A stretch of DNA of 64,000 nt from Vicinamibacteria bacterium. Its GTDB lineage: Bacteria; Acidobacteriota; Vicinamibacteria; Fen-336. Position numbers and translations under genes: made by a program. Shown in pieces: positions 21,114 to 30,188 of the stretch. The notes under the pieces are model-generated. The model did no database searches. It had not been told where the DNA came from and saw only the letters and a program-made list of their open reading frames with translations. Location of the stretch: the NCBI GenBank assembly GCA_035570235.1, contig DATMML010000064.1, positions 89,888-153,887 on the forward strand, read 5' to 3'. How positions within the stretch are numbered: position 1 is the first letter of the stretch; each line of letters starts with the position of its first letter.

Positions 21114-22400
21114 ATGCGCGGCGGCATGCGCGGCGGCGTCCTCCTATCCTATCGCTGGTGGGTCGTGGTGATGCTGTGGGGGGTCTGCTTGCTGAACTAC
21201 GCAGACCGGCAGGCCATCTTCTCCGTGTTCCCGCTGCTCCAGGCAGAGATGGGCCTGGGTGATGTCGAGCTCGCAATTGTGGGCGGGTTCTTCATGTGGA
21301 TCTACGCCCTCGCCCTCCCACTCGCCGGCTTCGTGGGCGACCGGTTCAGCCGGCGAGGGCTCGTCATCGGGGGCCTCGTGTTCTGGTCCCTCGTCACCTT
21401 GGCCACCGCCCTCTCGACGAGGTACTGGCACCTCGTGATCTTCCGCGCGCTGGAGGGCTTCGGCGAGGCCTTCTACTTCCCCGCCTCGATGTCGCTCATC
21501 GCCGACTACCACGGGCCACAGACGCGCTCGCGCGCGATGGCGCTTCACCAATCGAGCGTCTACGCGGGCACGGTGCTGGGTGGCACCGCGGCCGGCTTCT
21601 TCGGGCAGCACTACGGCTGGCGCTCGGGTTTCTACGTCTTCGGCGCCGCAGGCGTCGTCCTCGGGATCGCCCTACTTGGATTCCTGCGCGAGCCGCAGCG
21701 GGGGCGGGCGGATCTCGCACCGGCCGACGTCGGGGTGGAGACATCGACCCTACGGGGGGCGATCCACGACGTCTTCGGCCTGCCGATCGTCTGGGTGCTC
21801 GTCGCCGTCTTCCTGGGCGCGAACTTCGTGGCCGCGATCTTCCTCACCTGGATGCCGTCGTTCCTGGGCCGCAAGTTCGGGATGAGCCTGTCAATGGCCG
21901 GATTGAACGCGACAGCGTGGATCCAGATCGCGTCTATAGCCGGCGTCCTGGCCGGAGGGTGGCTCGCGGACCGCTGGGTCCGGCGCCACCACGGTGGCCG
22001 GATGATGACGCAGGCTCTCGGCCTATTGGCCGGAGTACCCTTTCTTTTCGTCACTGGCTGGACGCTCTCGGTGCCGGTGCTGGTCCTGGCGATGGTCGGC
22101 TTCGGCTGCTTCAAGGGGGTCTATGACGCCAACATCTGGGCCGCTCTCTACGACGTGGTGCCGCTGAACCGTCGCGCAACAGCGGTGGGGGCGATGAACG
22201 CGATCGGCTGGCTGGGCGGCGGCACCGCTCCAGTGGCCATGGCGGCCGTCTCGCAGCGCTGGGGCATGAGCGCGTGCCTGAGCGCCACCTCGGTGGTCTA
22301 CCTCTTCGTCGGAGGTCTGATGGCGCTGGGCGTCCGTTTGTTCCTCCCCGCCCGGTCGACGGCTGTGGGCACGCCGACCCCGCCGCCAGCCGCGGGCTAA
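21114..22400 (+). CDS. Major facilitator superfamily transporter
   Basis: Twelve-helix secondary transporter of 428 residues (424 if the second ATG at 21126 is used). The segment NYADRQAIFSVFPLLQ and the GDRFSRRGLVIGG loop are MFS signatures; the overall pattern resembles the anion:cation symporter / glucarate-type branch. The substrate cannot be told from sequence. Stands alone. Confidence 0.85.
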   Translation: MRGGMRGGVLLSYRWWVVVMLWGVCLLNYADRQAIFSVFPLLQAEMGLGDVELAIVGGFFMWIYALALPLAGFVGDRFSRRGLVIGGLVFWSLVTLATALSTRYWHLVIFRALEGFGEAFYFPASMSLIADYHGPQTRSRAMALHQSSVYAGTVLGGTAAGFFGQHYGWRSGFYVFGAAGVVLGIALLGFLREPQRGRADLAPADVGVETSTLRGAIHDVFGLPIVWVLVAVFLGANFVAAIFLTWMPSFLGRKFGMSLSMAGLNATAWIQIASIAGVLAGGWLADRWVRRHHGGRMMTQALGLLAGVPFLFVTGWTLSVPVLVLAMVGFGCFKGVYDANIWAALYDVVPLNRRATAVGAMNAIGWLGGGTAPVAMAAVSQRWGMSACLSATSVVYLFVGGLMALGVRLFLPARSTAVGTPTPPPAAG

Positions 22401-22575
22401 GGAGCAGGTGCCGCTTGCCGTTTCGGTTGACAGAATGGCGTTGGTCCCAACATGCTGAGCTCGAGCACTCTGACCGCCTCCTGCTAAGTAGAGCCCTCGG
22501 CGGATGCTCACCTGAGGGCAGCTTCTGCTGGCGTCAGCTATGAATCGGCGCGTCCCGGGCAGCTCATCGCGGACT

Positions 22576-23438
22576 TCAGACATCCGTCATCTGGCCGCAT
22601 TCCTGGACTATGAACTCGCTGAACCTCGTCCGCGTCTTCCTCTGGGTCTGGGCAAAGTGCCAGACCACGACGATCGTGAGCAGCAGCAGCCACAGCATCA
22701 CTGTTAGGAAAGGGTCCTTCACGAAAGGGTTTTCGTAGAATGTTCGCGGAGGGCCCCCCTGGCTCTCGTGAGCGGGCAGCCAAGCCGCGCGCGCCCAGTA
22801 AGCCATGAGAGCAATATAGGCGCCCACGTCCGCGTAGTTCACGAGGGTCCGAAGGTCCCAGCCATAGCTGTCTAGAACGTTGAGGCCAATGGTGAAGAAG
22901 AGCAGGTAAGGTACGAACCCGATCAGGATGGCTTTGTGAAAGGGATCTACGGGAAGCCGGTACCAGAGGATCGTGGCCGCGATGGCCGTGAACAACCAGA
23001 TGGTCCCGTTCACCAAGCGCGGCTGGATGCGTCCCGCGGTCAGCTCGAACGTAGGGGGAGTGGAGGCCGTGCTCTGGCTACCATCCCCGGTCACGGCCAA
23101 CACCGTAGCAAACGTCACGGCCAAGAGTAGAAGCACGACGCCCCTCGCCGTGGACCGCGCTCCCGGGAACGCGCGGAAGGTCCGGAAGGACAGCTCGAGA
23201 GCCACCCCGAAGCGGAGGGCGGCGACGAAGACCTCCTTCAGGACCCAGGCATCCGGGTGTAAAACCACGCTGGCCCGAAAATCACCAGGAGGTCGAACGT
23301 CAGCACCGCCCCCAGGTACAGCACGAACGTGGGGCAGTTGCGGTAGCGCCGCCGAATGACAATCCCGACCACGGCCGCCAGGATCAGCAAGTCCCCGGCG
23401 AGCGCGACGGCGATCTCGATCGGGCTCATGTGACTCAT
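22576..23438 (-). pseudogene. Integral membrane protein gene with a single-base frameshift
   Basis: Reading leftwards from the ATG at 23438, the first frame (MSHMSPIEIAVALAGDLLIL ... FDLLVIFGPAWFYTR) runs into a stop near 23238. The other frame continues with AWVLKEVFVAALRFGVALEL and further membrane helices to 22576. Adding one base (a G) around 23253-23257 joins both into one ~287-residue, seven-helix-like protein. This is either a recent inactivating mutation or a sequencing error. The family is not recognised beyond being a multi-pass membrane protein. Confidence 0.7.
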
Positions 23439-23752
23439 CGATGGTTTGCCCGCAATCTGGGGCCTCTAGGGAAGTCCCCACGGTCAAGACCTTTTCGATT
23501 GAAGCATATTTCGCGGGCGGCAGAAGCGGCCGTGAAGTCTACCGACACCGGCAGACCGGCCGGAAGATCCGGTCATCGGCGGTCCCGCCCGCCCGAAGCG
23601 ACTCATGAAGGGCGCTCTGAACCCGTCTAGGACGGGTACGGGCGGATCACCCTTGCCGGACATATTGACAAGTACCGCCCGGCCGTCCCGCTCCTGAGGG
23701 TCCACGGCAGCGAGGCCCACGAGCACCCGCAGCGGCCACGGGCAGATGAAGG
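23439..23752. other. Intergenic, no supported gene
   Basis: About 310 bp downstream of the LytTR regulator gene. A short leftward stretch (AVLVNMSGKGD, near 23653-23685) recalls the C-terminus of tryptophan synthase beta but is far too short to call. Otherwise nothing seen. Confidence 0.4.
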
Positions 23753-24484
23753 CTACTCCAGCAGCTCCCGGAGGCGGGTGTATCCCTCCCGGCTCACCGG
23801 CACGCGCGTGCCGTCGGCCAGGATGGCCACGTGGTCGTTCTTGCCGTAGGGCTCGAGAGCCCGGATGCGATCGAGACGCACGAGGAACGAGCGATGGACG
23901 CGGACGAACTGCGACGGGTCAAGGCTCGCCTCGAGGCCTGCCAGGGTCTGCGTCTTGAGGAACGTCTTCCCGTCCGTGCGCAGGGCGACATAGTCGTCCT
24001 GGGCCTGGGCGTAGTCCAGCCGCTCGATGGGGATCACCTGGATGTGCGCGCCGTCCTTCACCACGACCCGCTGCGCGTACTCTCCGGGCCGACGGGCGGC
24101 GTTGGCAAGGAGAGTGGCGTCGGGCCGCTCCCCCACCCGAGCGCGGGCGCGCGCCAAGGCCTCGCGAAGGCGCGCCGCCCGGTAGGGCTTCAGCACGTAA
24201 TCGACCGCGTGCACTTCGAAGGCGCGCAGGGCATGGCTATCGTAGGCGGTGACAAAGACGACCGCGATCGAGGGATCTAGGAGCTCCAGGACCTCGAAGC
24301 CGTCAAGCTTCGGCATCTCGATGTCCAGAAAAACCACCTCCGGCTCGAGATCCGTCGCCGCCTTGACCGCTTCCAGCCCGGTGGCGGCCTCGCCCAGGAT
24401 TTCCACGTCCGGCTCCCCGGCAAGCATCTCGCGGAGGAGGGCCCGCGCGGGGGCCTCGTCGTCGACGATCAGCACGCGAATCAC
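23753..24484 (-). CDS. LytTR-family response regulator
   Basis: Response regulator of 243 residues. Receiver domain at ~1-120 (IRVLIVDDEAPARALL, phosphoacceptor D in VVFLDIEMPK, Thr in VFVTAYD, Lys in VLKPY). LytTR DNA-binding domain at ~140-240 (IPIERLDYAQAQDDYVAL, FVRVHRSFLV). GTG at 24484 overlaps the kinase stop (GTGA), showing translational coupling. Confidence 0.93.
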   Translation of the reverse strand: MIRVLIVDDEAPARALLREMLAGEPDVEILGEAATGLEAVKAATDLEPEVVFLDIEMPKLDGFEVLELLDPSIAVVFVTAYDSHALRAFEVHAVDYVLKPYRAARLREALARARARVGERPDATLLANAARRPGEYAQRVVVKDGAHIQVIPIERLDYAQAQDDYVALRTDGKTFLKTQTLAGLEASLDPSQFVRVHRSFLVRLDRIRALEPYGKNDHVAILADGTRVPVSREGYTRLRELLE

Positions 24485-25545
24485 TCCACAACCTCCGCGG
24501 GCATGGAGATCGCCACCCGGAAACGATCGGCGCCGCGCACAGCTTCGACCAGCGCGCGATCCCCGTAGGCCGCCAGCAGCCGGCGTCGGACGTTGGCGAG
24601 CCCGACGCCCACCCCGGGCCGGCGCGGCGCATCGGGATCGAACGGGTTCTCCACACTGATGCGCATGCGCTGCCCGTCGGTGCGGGCCTCGATGCGCAGC
24701 ACACCGCCCTCCGGGCAGGTGGCGATGCCGTGCCGGATGGCGTTCTCGACGAGCGGTTGCAGGAGGAGGGGCAGCAGCCGACAGCCCCGCGCCGCCTCGT
24801 CGACGCACTCGTCGACGGACAGCCGCGTGCCGAGCCGCATTCCCTCGATCGCCAGGTAGGTCCGGGCGACCGCGACCTCCTCCTCCAGAGTCACCGTGGA
24901 TTTCTCTCCGAGGGCGAGCGTGCTCCGGAAGAACTCCGCGAGCAGGATGCACATCTCGCGGGCGCGCAGGGGATCGATGGACACGAGCGCGCTGATGGAA
25001 TTCAGGCTATTGAAAAGGAAGTGCGGGTGGACCTGGGCCCGCAGCGCTCTGAGCTCCGCCTCGCGGGCCAGGATCGAGAGCTCCATGGAGTGCTGCTCGG
25101 CGCGCCGAGTGGCATCCACGCCCAGGAGCACGTAGTGGAAGGACACGGCCAGGACGTAGACCAGGACCCCCGCGGCTATGACCCCTGTGGAGCGGGTCGC
25201 GTAAGAGCCTTCGATCCCCGCACCAGGGCGCGTGGAGCCGGCGAGGCGAGCTAGAGCTCCTCCGAGGTAGGCGGCGGCCAGGCCCGTGAGCAGCGCTCCA
25301 CCGGCATGGGTGAGCAGGAGACGGGAGGCGGAGGTCTCGTCGACCGGCAGCGCGCGGCACAGGTACCAGACGGGCAGCAGAAGAAGGGTGACAGCCACGG
25401 ACAGGGGAAACGCGATCAGCGCCGCCGACGCCGCAGGCAGAGCGTTGCGGCCCTGTGCGAGGAACGCCGTTCCCGCCAGGGCCACTGGCACCGAGGCCGT
25501 CATGTACATCGCCAAGCGGCGGCGGTCGGCAAGGACGGGGTGCAC
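24481..25545 (-). CDS. LytS-type sensor histidine kinase
   Basis: Membrane sensor kinase of about 354 residues using the GTG at 25545, two bases after the LiaF-like stop; an ATG at 25509 would give 342. Four membrane helices occupy residues ~15-145. The His_kinase domain has the phosphoacceptor H175 in QVHPHFLFNSLNS and an N-box ENAIRHGI. With no periplasmic sensor domain of its own, it probably reads a signal from the two membrane proteins encoded upstream. Confidence 0.9.
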   Translation of the reverse strand: MHPVLADRRRLAMYMTASVPVALAGTAFLAQGRNALPAASAALIAFPLSVAVTLLLLPVWYLCRALPVDETSASRLLLTHAGGALLTGLAAAYLGGALARLAGSTRPGAGIEGSYATRSTGVIAAGVLVYVLAVSFHYVLLGVDATRRAEQHSMELSILAREAELRALRAQVHPHFLFNSLNSISALVSIDPLRAREMCILLAEFFRSTLALGEKSTVTLEEEVAVARTYLAIEGMRLGTRLSVDECVDEAARGCRLLPLLLQPLVENAIRHGIATCPEGGVLRIEARTDGQRMRISVENPFDPDAPRRPGVGVGLANVRRRLLAAYGDRALVEAVRGADRFRVAISMPAEVVE

Positions 25546-25547
25546 GC

Positions 25548-26225
25548 TCAGGACCTGATCGACACGGCGCCCATGATCACGTGGCCGCGCACCACCAGTC
25601 CTGGCCCGCCGGAGGCGGAGAGGGAGTCCACCTTGTCCTCGAAGGCGCCCATCACGGGGACAACCCTCGCATCCACCTTCCACCCGGTCGGAACCTTGAT
25701 CTCGATCCCTCCCCAGAAGGCAAAGACATCAAGGTAGGCGGTGCCGCTCGTCAAGGTCGCCTTCCGAAGGTCGACTTCCACGCCGCCTATGACGGCGGTG
25801 ACGGAGCCGCCGCGGAAATCGACGGATGGGTGGCTGCGCTTGAGGTAGCCGATGAGCGCCATGTCATCCAGGTAGGGCGATTCCGAGACCGCTTCCGCCC
25901 GTGGCCCCTCGACGCCCTGCCGCAGCAGGAACACCCCGATGGCCACCATGAGCAGAGCCCACGAAGACCCGGAGGCCAGGAGACTCGTCAACTGGAAGAG
26001 GCCCCCGAGGAGGAGGAACGCGGTTCCGGCGGCCCGCTGGCCGTCCTCCCGCGGCTGTCTTACCTTGACGATGCCCGCTCCAATGAGGAGCAGCGGCCAC
26101 CACCTGCCGACTCCCGTGCCCAGGACTCCTGCGCTGTCCAGGGTGAAGATCAGGCCGATGGCGATTAGGACGAGGGCGAGCGCGGTGCGGCTGCGGTCGG
26201 TGCTTGCGGAGAAGGCCGTTCTCAC
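25548..26225 (-). CDS. LiaF-like membrane protein
   Basis: Protein of 225 residues: four N-terminal membrane helices of the DUF5668/LiaF type (SRTALALVLIAIGLIFTLD, RWWPLLLIGAGIV) and a C-terminal beta domain (residues ~140-225; AVIGGVEVDLRKATL, FWGGIEIKVP, VMGAFEDK) like the LiaF/YvqF C-terminal domain. LiaF restrains the LiaS kinase in Firmicutes; here it is next to a LytS-type kinase, so an analogous brake is likely. It overlaps the upstream gene (ATGA). Confidence 0.85.
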   Translation of the reverse strand: MRTAFSASTDRSRTALALVLIAIGLIFTLDSAGVLGTGVGRWWPLLLIGAGIVKVRQPREDGQRAAGTAFLLLGGLFQLTSLLASGSSWALLMVAIGVFLLRQGVEGPRAEAVSESPYLDDMALIGYLKRSHPSVDFRGGSVTAVIGGVEVDLRKATLTSGTAYLDVFAFWGGIEIKVPTGWKVDARVVPVMGAFEDKVDSLSASGGPGLVVRGHVIMGAVSIRS

Positions 26226-27046
26226 AACGTGCCCCCCGAAGGTCCAGCCCCGCCCTCATCGGGCCGCTCGCGCCGCCGAAGCGACTGCAGCAGGATCACG
26301 ACGCCCACCACCATCAGGACGACCGACGACGTCTGCCGGAACCCCCAGGAGACGAGGCCGAGGCCCTGGAGCTGCAGGAACGCCCCCGCGGCGGTCATGA
26401 CCATGCCTACCACTTGAGTCGTGTCGTCGCGGGGCGCCAGGAGAAGGGGCAAGCCGGTCGCCATGATCAGGAGCGGCCAGAACCGGAGCCACAGCACGAA
26501 CGCGCCGTGATCCTCCACGGACGACGCCGTCGCGGGCTTCCCCTGGGAGACGAGGGTGCCCGCGGAATCGAAGACCTGTAGCTCCCAGAGGGAATAGCCG
26601 TACGGCGTGCCGCGCTGGGTTCCCATGAGGCGGACGTAACGGGCCGTCGCGTCCACCTCCTGCTCCTCGATCCCGCCCACCGCCCCCCTCACTCGGCGGG
26701 CGGTCGTCCAATTCACGCCGTCGCTCGAGACCTGCAACTCGTAGTCCCTTGCATAGGCCGCCTCCCAGTTGAGCCGGACGCGGCTCAGGGGAGTGGCGAC
26801 CCCAAGATCCACGGTCAGCCACTGTGGATCGCGGAATTCCGACGACCAGCGGGTCTTAAAGCTGCCGTCCACGGCGTGCTGAGGGTCGAACTGGCGCGCG
26901 GGCTCCCCGAGGTCGATGCGCCCCATGTCGTGCAGGGTGAAGAGTACTCCCATCACGACGAAGAGGCTTCCCCAGACTATCTTGGCCACCCGCTCCTGCC
27001 GATCAGCCCGCGCCCTTGCCCCCGTCCGCTCCACCATGTCCATCAC
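26222..27046 (-). CDS. Membrane protein with an inserted F5/8-type (discoidin) domain
   Basis: Protein of 274 residues, first gene of the leftward four-gene operon. One membrane helix at ~22-38 and further membrane helices at ~186-255 of the DUF5668 kind flank a soluble domain at ~52-160. That domain has the discoidin/CBM32 pattern (AVDGSFKTRWSSEFRDPQWLTVDLG, then VRLNWEAAYARDYELQVSSDG and ARYVRLMG). Placed between membrane helices, it probably sits outside the cytoplasm and binds a sugar or envelope component. It could be the sensor input for the LiaF-LytS-LytTR genes after it. Confidence 0.82.
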   Translation of the reverse strand: MMDMVERTGARARADRQERVAKIVWGSLFVVMGVLFTLHDMGRIDLGEPARQFDPQHAVDGSFKTRWSSEFRDPQWLTVDLGVATPLSRVRLNWEAAYARDYELQVSSDGVNWTTARRVRGAVGGIEEQEVDATARYVRLMGTQRGTPYGYSLWELQVFDSAGTLVSQGKPATASSVEDHGAFVLWLRFWPLLIMATGLPLLLAPRDDTTQVVGMVMTAAGAFLQLQGLGLVSWGFRQTSSVVLMVVGVVILLQSLRRRERPDEGGAGPSGGTL

Positions 27047-27227
27047 CTCTCGCGGACAAGATACAGGCGGATGGCCCCGGTCTGCACGTTCAAATCGGTG
27101 AACTGGGGATCGGGATCGGCGGGTGGTAGATCCCCCGCCCGCCGACCGCCGCCCACCATCGGCCGAATCGGGCAGGACATCCCGCCCTCGCCGCCGTAGG
27201 TTGCCTTCAGAGGTGGATGATCATGCC

Positions 27228-27275
27228 GGAGTCTGCGTCCTCAACGTGCCGTTCACGCTTCCCGCGGCGTCCGCC
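27228..27275 (+). repeat. 48-bp dispersed repeat, copy 1
   Basis: The 48 bases here match those at 52284-52331 with only three differences, in the same orientation. The core includes CTCAACGTGCCGTTCACGCT. It lies in a non-coding stretch upstream of the Ser/Thr kinase at 27397. Origin unknown; possibly the remnant of a mobile element. Confidence 0.75.
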
Positions 27276-27396
27276 AAAGGTCGGCGGGGCTCTCGAGGCT
27301 CCACGTGCCTTACCTCCGGCCCTCCCCGCCGTAGCGCCCGTCATGTGGGCGAGTCAGAGTGGCCCCGTGCTCCGAACGACCCCCAAGTCGGGTCCA

Positions 27397-28419
27397 ATGG
27401 CCTTCGGCAGCCTCTACTCAGTCGCATCCGGCTGCCGGGCGTCGCGTTCGGTCAAGCGCTCCCACGAGCCGCTCCTGGCATCTGGCGACCGTCTCGGCCC
27501 CTATCGAGTGGATTCCTCCCTGGGCGCGGGAGGCATGGGCGAGGTGTACCGCGCTGTCGATACCCGCCTCGGCCGCGCGGTCGCGGTTAAGGTCCTATCT
27601 GGCCACCGCGTCCGCGATCCCGGACGACTGCAGCGTTTCGAGGAGGAGGCACGTATCGTCGCCGGCCTCAGCCACGCGAACGTTCTCGCCCTCCACGACG
27701 TCGGCTCTCAGGATGGCGTCGACTACGCCGTCTTCGAGCTGCTGGACGGACAGACGCTCCGCCAGCGGCTGGACAGCGGGCCCCTGCCGGTCTCCAAGGT
27801 CGTTGACTATGGCGTCCAGGTCTGCCAGGGGCTCGCCGCCGTGCACGCGCGGGGGATCGTCCACCGCGACCTGAAGCCCGACAACATCTTCCTGACGCGG
27901 AGCGGACAGCTCAAGATCCTGGACTTCGGCCTGGCCACGCTGGGCCCACGCGGTTTAGGGTCCTTCGCAGGCGGCAGCCACGCCCGCACGCCCACCGAGC
28001 CGGGTCTGCTCGTCGGTACCTGCGGGTACATGGCCCCCGAACAAGCGCGCGGCCGTCCGGCCGACGCCCGCTCTGACATCTTTGCCGTGGGCGCGGTCCT
28101 CTACGAAATGCTCAGCGGCCGCCGAGCCTTCGCAGGGCCGACCCCGGCGGACACGCTCGCGGCGCTGCTCACTCAGGACCCGCCCGAGATCTCCGTCATC
28201 TCGCGGCCTGTCCCGCGGGCCCTCGACCGCGTGGTCCGGCGGTGCCTCGAGCGGAACCCGGAGGAACGCTTCCAATCTGCTCGCGACGTTGCCTTCGGCC
28301 TCCAGGCGGTCTTCGAGGTCGGCGTACCCTCTCCGCTTCGCCCCGGGCGGGGCCTGACCTTGGCGCTCGCGCTACTCGCTTTGGCCAGCACGGCCCTGCT
28401 TGCAAGACGCGGGGCATGA
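27397..28419 (+). CDS. Ser/Thr protein kinase (PknB-like) with C-terminal membrane helix
   Basis: Hanks-type kinase of about 340 residues. Gly loop GAGGMGEVY at ~43-51, ATP-binding K65 in VAVKVL, catalytic HRDLKPDN at 156-163, DFG at 176-178 and APEQ after the activation segment. One membrane helix near residues 320-335 ends the protein, with no outer sensor domain. The ATG at 27397 is chosen; upstream in-frame ATGs (27343, 27217) would add low-complexity sequence running through a dispersed repeat. It converges with the predicted metalloprotease gene 3 bp away. Confidence 0.9.
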   Translation: MAFGSLYSVASGCRASRSVKRSHEPLLASGDRLGPYRVDSSLGAGGMGEVYRAVDTRLGRAVAVKVLSGHRVRDPGRLQRFEEEARIVAGLSHANVLALHDVGSQDGVDYAVFELLDGQTLRQRLDSGPLPVSKVVDYGVQVCQGLAAVHARGIVHRDLKPDNIFLTRSGQLKILDFGLATLGPRGLGSFAGGSHARTPTEPGLLVGTCGYMAPEQARGRPADARSDIFAVGAVLYEMLSGRRAFAGPTPADTLAALLTQDPPEISVISRPVPRALDRVVRRCLERNPEERFQSARDVAFGLQAVFEVGVPSPLRPGRGLTLALALLALASTALLARRGA

Positions 28420-28422
28420 AGA

Positions 28423-28962
28423 TCAGCGGCACCGCTGGCGGACGCGTTCCGTGATCTCGAATGTGCTCGGCGGGTTCTCGCCCAGCCCGAGAGTGTGAAG
28501 CATCTCGTGGATCATCATGGCCTCGGCCAGGAACCCGCTCTCGAACTCGATCTGGGAGAGGCGGGCGTTGAGCCGCCCGCCGCCCGCGGGGCAGACGAAG
28601 ACGCGGGGCACGCCCGGGGTGACCGTCATGATCACCGCCGGTGTCCGGCACGCGGGCAGCGAAGACCCGTCTAGGAACGAGAGCTGGAGGAGGTATTGGG
28701 AGGGGCTGACGCCCAGCGGTTGCAGGTTCGCTTCCAGAGTGCGCCCGCCGCGATCCCTGAAGTCCGTCAGGAGCTTGCCGCACTCGGGATCGTCCATACG
28801 CGCCGCGGCGCGCGCTCTCACGCGCTCCACGACGCCCCCGTCGTATGAAGCGAGTGCACGAAACTCGGCAACGGGCCGGGATCCGGCCTCGAGACGTCGG
28901 CCGAACGGAAGGACGGCCGCGACCAGGAAGAAGACGACGACGAATGAGCGCTGAGGGAACAT
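28423..28962 (-). CDS. Predicted secreted zinc metalloprotease-like protein
   Basis: Protein of 179 residues with an N-terminal signal/anchor (SFVVVFFLVAAVLPFG). Near the C-terminus is HEMLHTLGLGE, which fits HExxHxxGxxE, a zinc-binding protease pattern. Three cysteines (in ECGKLL, PACRTP, VFVCPAG) and a terminal one may form disulfides. It resembles many small acidobacterial proteins of unknown substrate. Divergent from the winged-helix/FHA regulator. Confidence 0.65.
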   Translation of the reverse strand: MFPQRSFVVVFFLVAAVLPFGRRLEAGSRPVAEFRALASYDGGVVERVRARAAARMDDPECGKLLTDFRDRGGRTLEANLQPLGVSPSQYLLQLSFLDGSSLPACRTPAVIMTVTPGVPRVFVCPAGGGRLNARLSQIEFESGFLAEAMMIHEMLHTLGLGENPPSTFEITERVRQRCR

Positions 28963-29042
28963 CGGCGACTCCTTTCCGGGAGCCGCCTGGCCAGGCGAGT
29001 TCCGTTACGTTCCACTCTGAAATATGCGCGGCGGACGTCGCA

Positions 29043-29058
29043 AAGTCCTGAGGGACTT
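29043..29058. promoter_or_regulatory. Short perfect inverted repeat upstream of the winged-helix/FHA gene
   Basis: AAGTCC and GGACTT (6-bp arms) around TGAG, 34 bp before the regulator ATG and 81 bp from the divergent metalloprotease ATG. A possible operator for one or both; short enough to occur by chance. Confidence 0.3.
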
Positions 29059-29091
29059 CGGACGCTATTCGCAGGATTTCCGGGACGGCTG

Positions 29092-29748
29092 ATGCGCGTC
29101 TCTTTCTCCGAGTTCGTCCTCGAAACGGCGACCCGTCAGCTCTTCCGGAGCGGAACGGAAGTGCACCTGGAGCCCAAAGCCTTCGAGCTCCTGGAACTGC
29201 TGCTGGCGCGTCGTCCCGAGGCGGTCTCGAAGACCGAGATCCATGGGCGGCTGTGGCCAGACACCTTCGTGTCCGAGTCAAGCCTCACCGGGCTGGTGGC
29301 GCAGGTGCGCAAGGCGCTGGCGGACGACCGGCGGCAAGAGCGGTTCCTGCGCACCATCCACGGCTTCGGCTATGCCTTCAGCGGAAAGATCGCTGCCGGA
29401 GCTGAGAGGGAACCGCCTCCCGCCGCTCGGCTCATCTGGGAGGAATCGGTGTTCGTCCTAAAACCTGGAGACAACGTACTGGGCCGGTCTGAGGAGGCGT
29501 CGGTCCGCATCGATGCTCCGGGCGTGTCACGACGCCACGCGCGCATCGTCGTGACGGAGGACCGCTCGACGATCGAGGACCTCGCGAGCAAGAACGGGAC
29601 CTTCTTGTGCGAGCGGCGGCTCGACGGGCCGACACCGCTCCGCGACGGAGACGTGCTGCGCCTCGGTCGTCAGCTCCTCGTGTTTCGGAGCGCGGGCTGG
29701 GCGGCATCGACCCGGACGGACAGCCCGCCCCCCGCGCGGAGTGCTTGA
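29092..29748 (+). CDS. Winged-helix (OmpR-type) - FHA fusion regulator
   Basis: Protein of 218 residues. Residues ~5-97 form an OmpR/PhoB-type DNA-binding winged helix (LEPKAFELLELLLARRPEAV, VSESSLTGLVAQVRKAL, IHGFGYAF). Residues ~120-200 form an FHA domain with GRS at 131-133, SRRHA at 146-150 and NGT at 168-170, the phosphothreonine-binding residues. There is no receiver domain, so control probably comes from phosphothreonine binding, most simply linked to the Ser/Thr kinase at 27397. Confidence 0.88.
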   Translation: MRVSFSEFVLETATRQLFRSGTEVHLEPKAFELLELLLARRPEAVSKTEIHGRLWPDTFVSESSLTGLVAQVRKALADDRRQERFLRTIHGFGYAFSGKIAAGAEREPPPAARLIWEESVFVLKPGDNVLGRSEEASVRIDAPGVSRRHARIVVTEDRSTIEDLASKNGTFLCERRLDGPTPLRDGDVLRLGRQLLVFRSAGWAASTRTDSPPPARSA

Positions 29749-30188
29749 GGCCGGACGTGCACGAGTGGCGTTCTCAGCGGCCGTCGCTCCTCCGCAGTCG
29801 CTCACTTCCCCATCGATCCCCCGGCGCTTCAGGCCCTGGGGCGGTTCATGGCTGAAGAGTGGGCCAATCGCGTTTTCTACACCGCGCGCCTGTTCGGGAG
29901 CATTGCTTGCCCGATAGGCCCGACGAACGCGCCGACGGCTGGCGCGTCCCGGGCGGGCACCATAGGCTGGGCGAAGGCCCGCAGGTGACCGCGGCAGGGC
30001 TTCGCGGCCCCGCCCCGAGTACTCCGTCGGCTGGAGGGCCCGCGCCTCAGCTGCTTCTGTCGCTCTAGATCCCGTTCTCGGAGATACTCTCGTGGCGCGT
30101 TCCATACGGACGAGATCTCGACGGTCCTTTGTGCCCTCGGGCGCCGGACGCGAAGGGGAACGGGAAGAATCACCTTGGGGGCCAATCG
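29749..30188. other. Intergenic, no supported gene
   Basis: About 440 bp between the FHA regulator and the TonB receptor. Only short frames lacking recognisable content are present; nothing further seen apart from the inverted repeat at its right end. Confidence 0.45.

Noticed and set aside
23639..23726. Possible tryptophan synthase beta C-terminal remnant
   Set aside because: Only about 10 residues (AVLVNMSGKGD) recall TrpB, with nothing before or after; chance similarity is likely.
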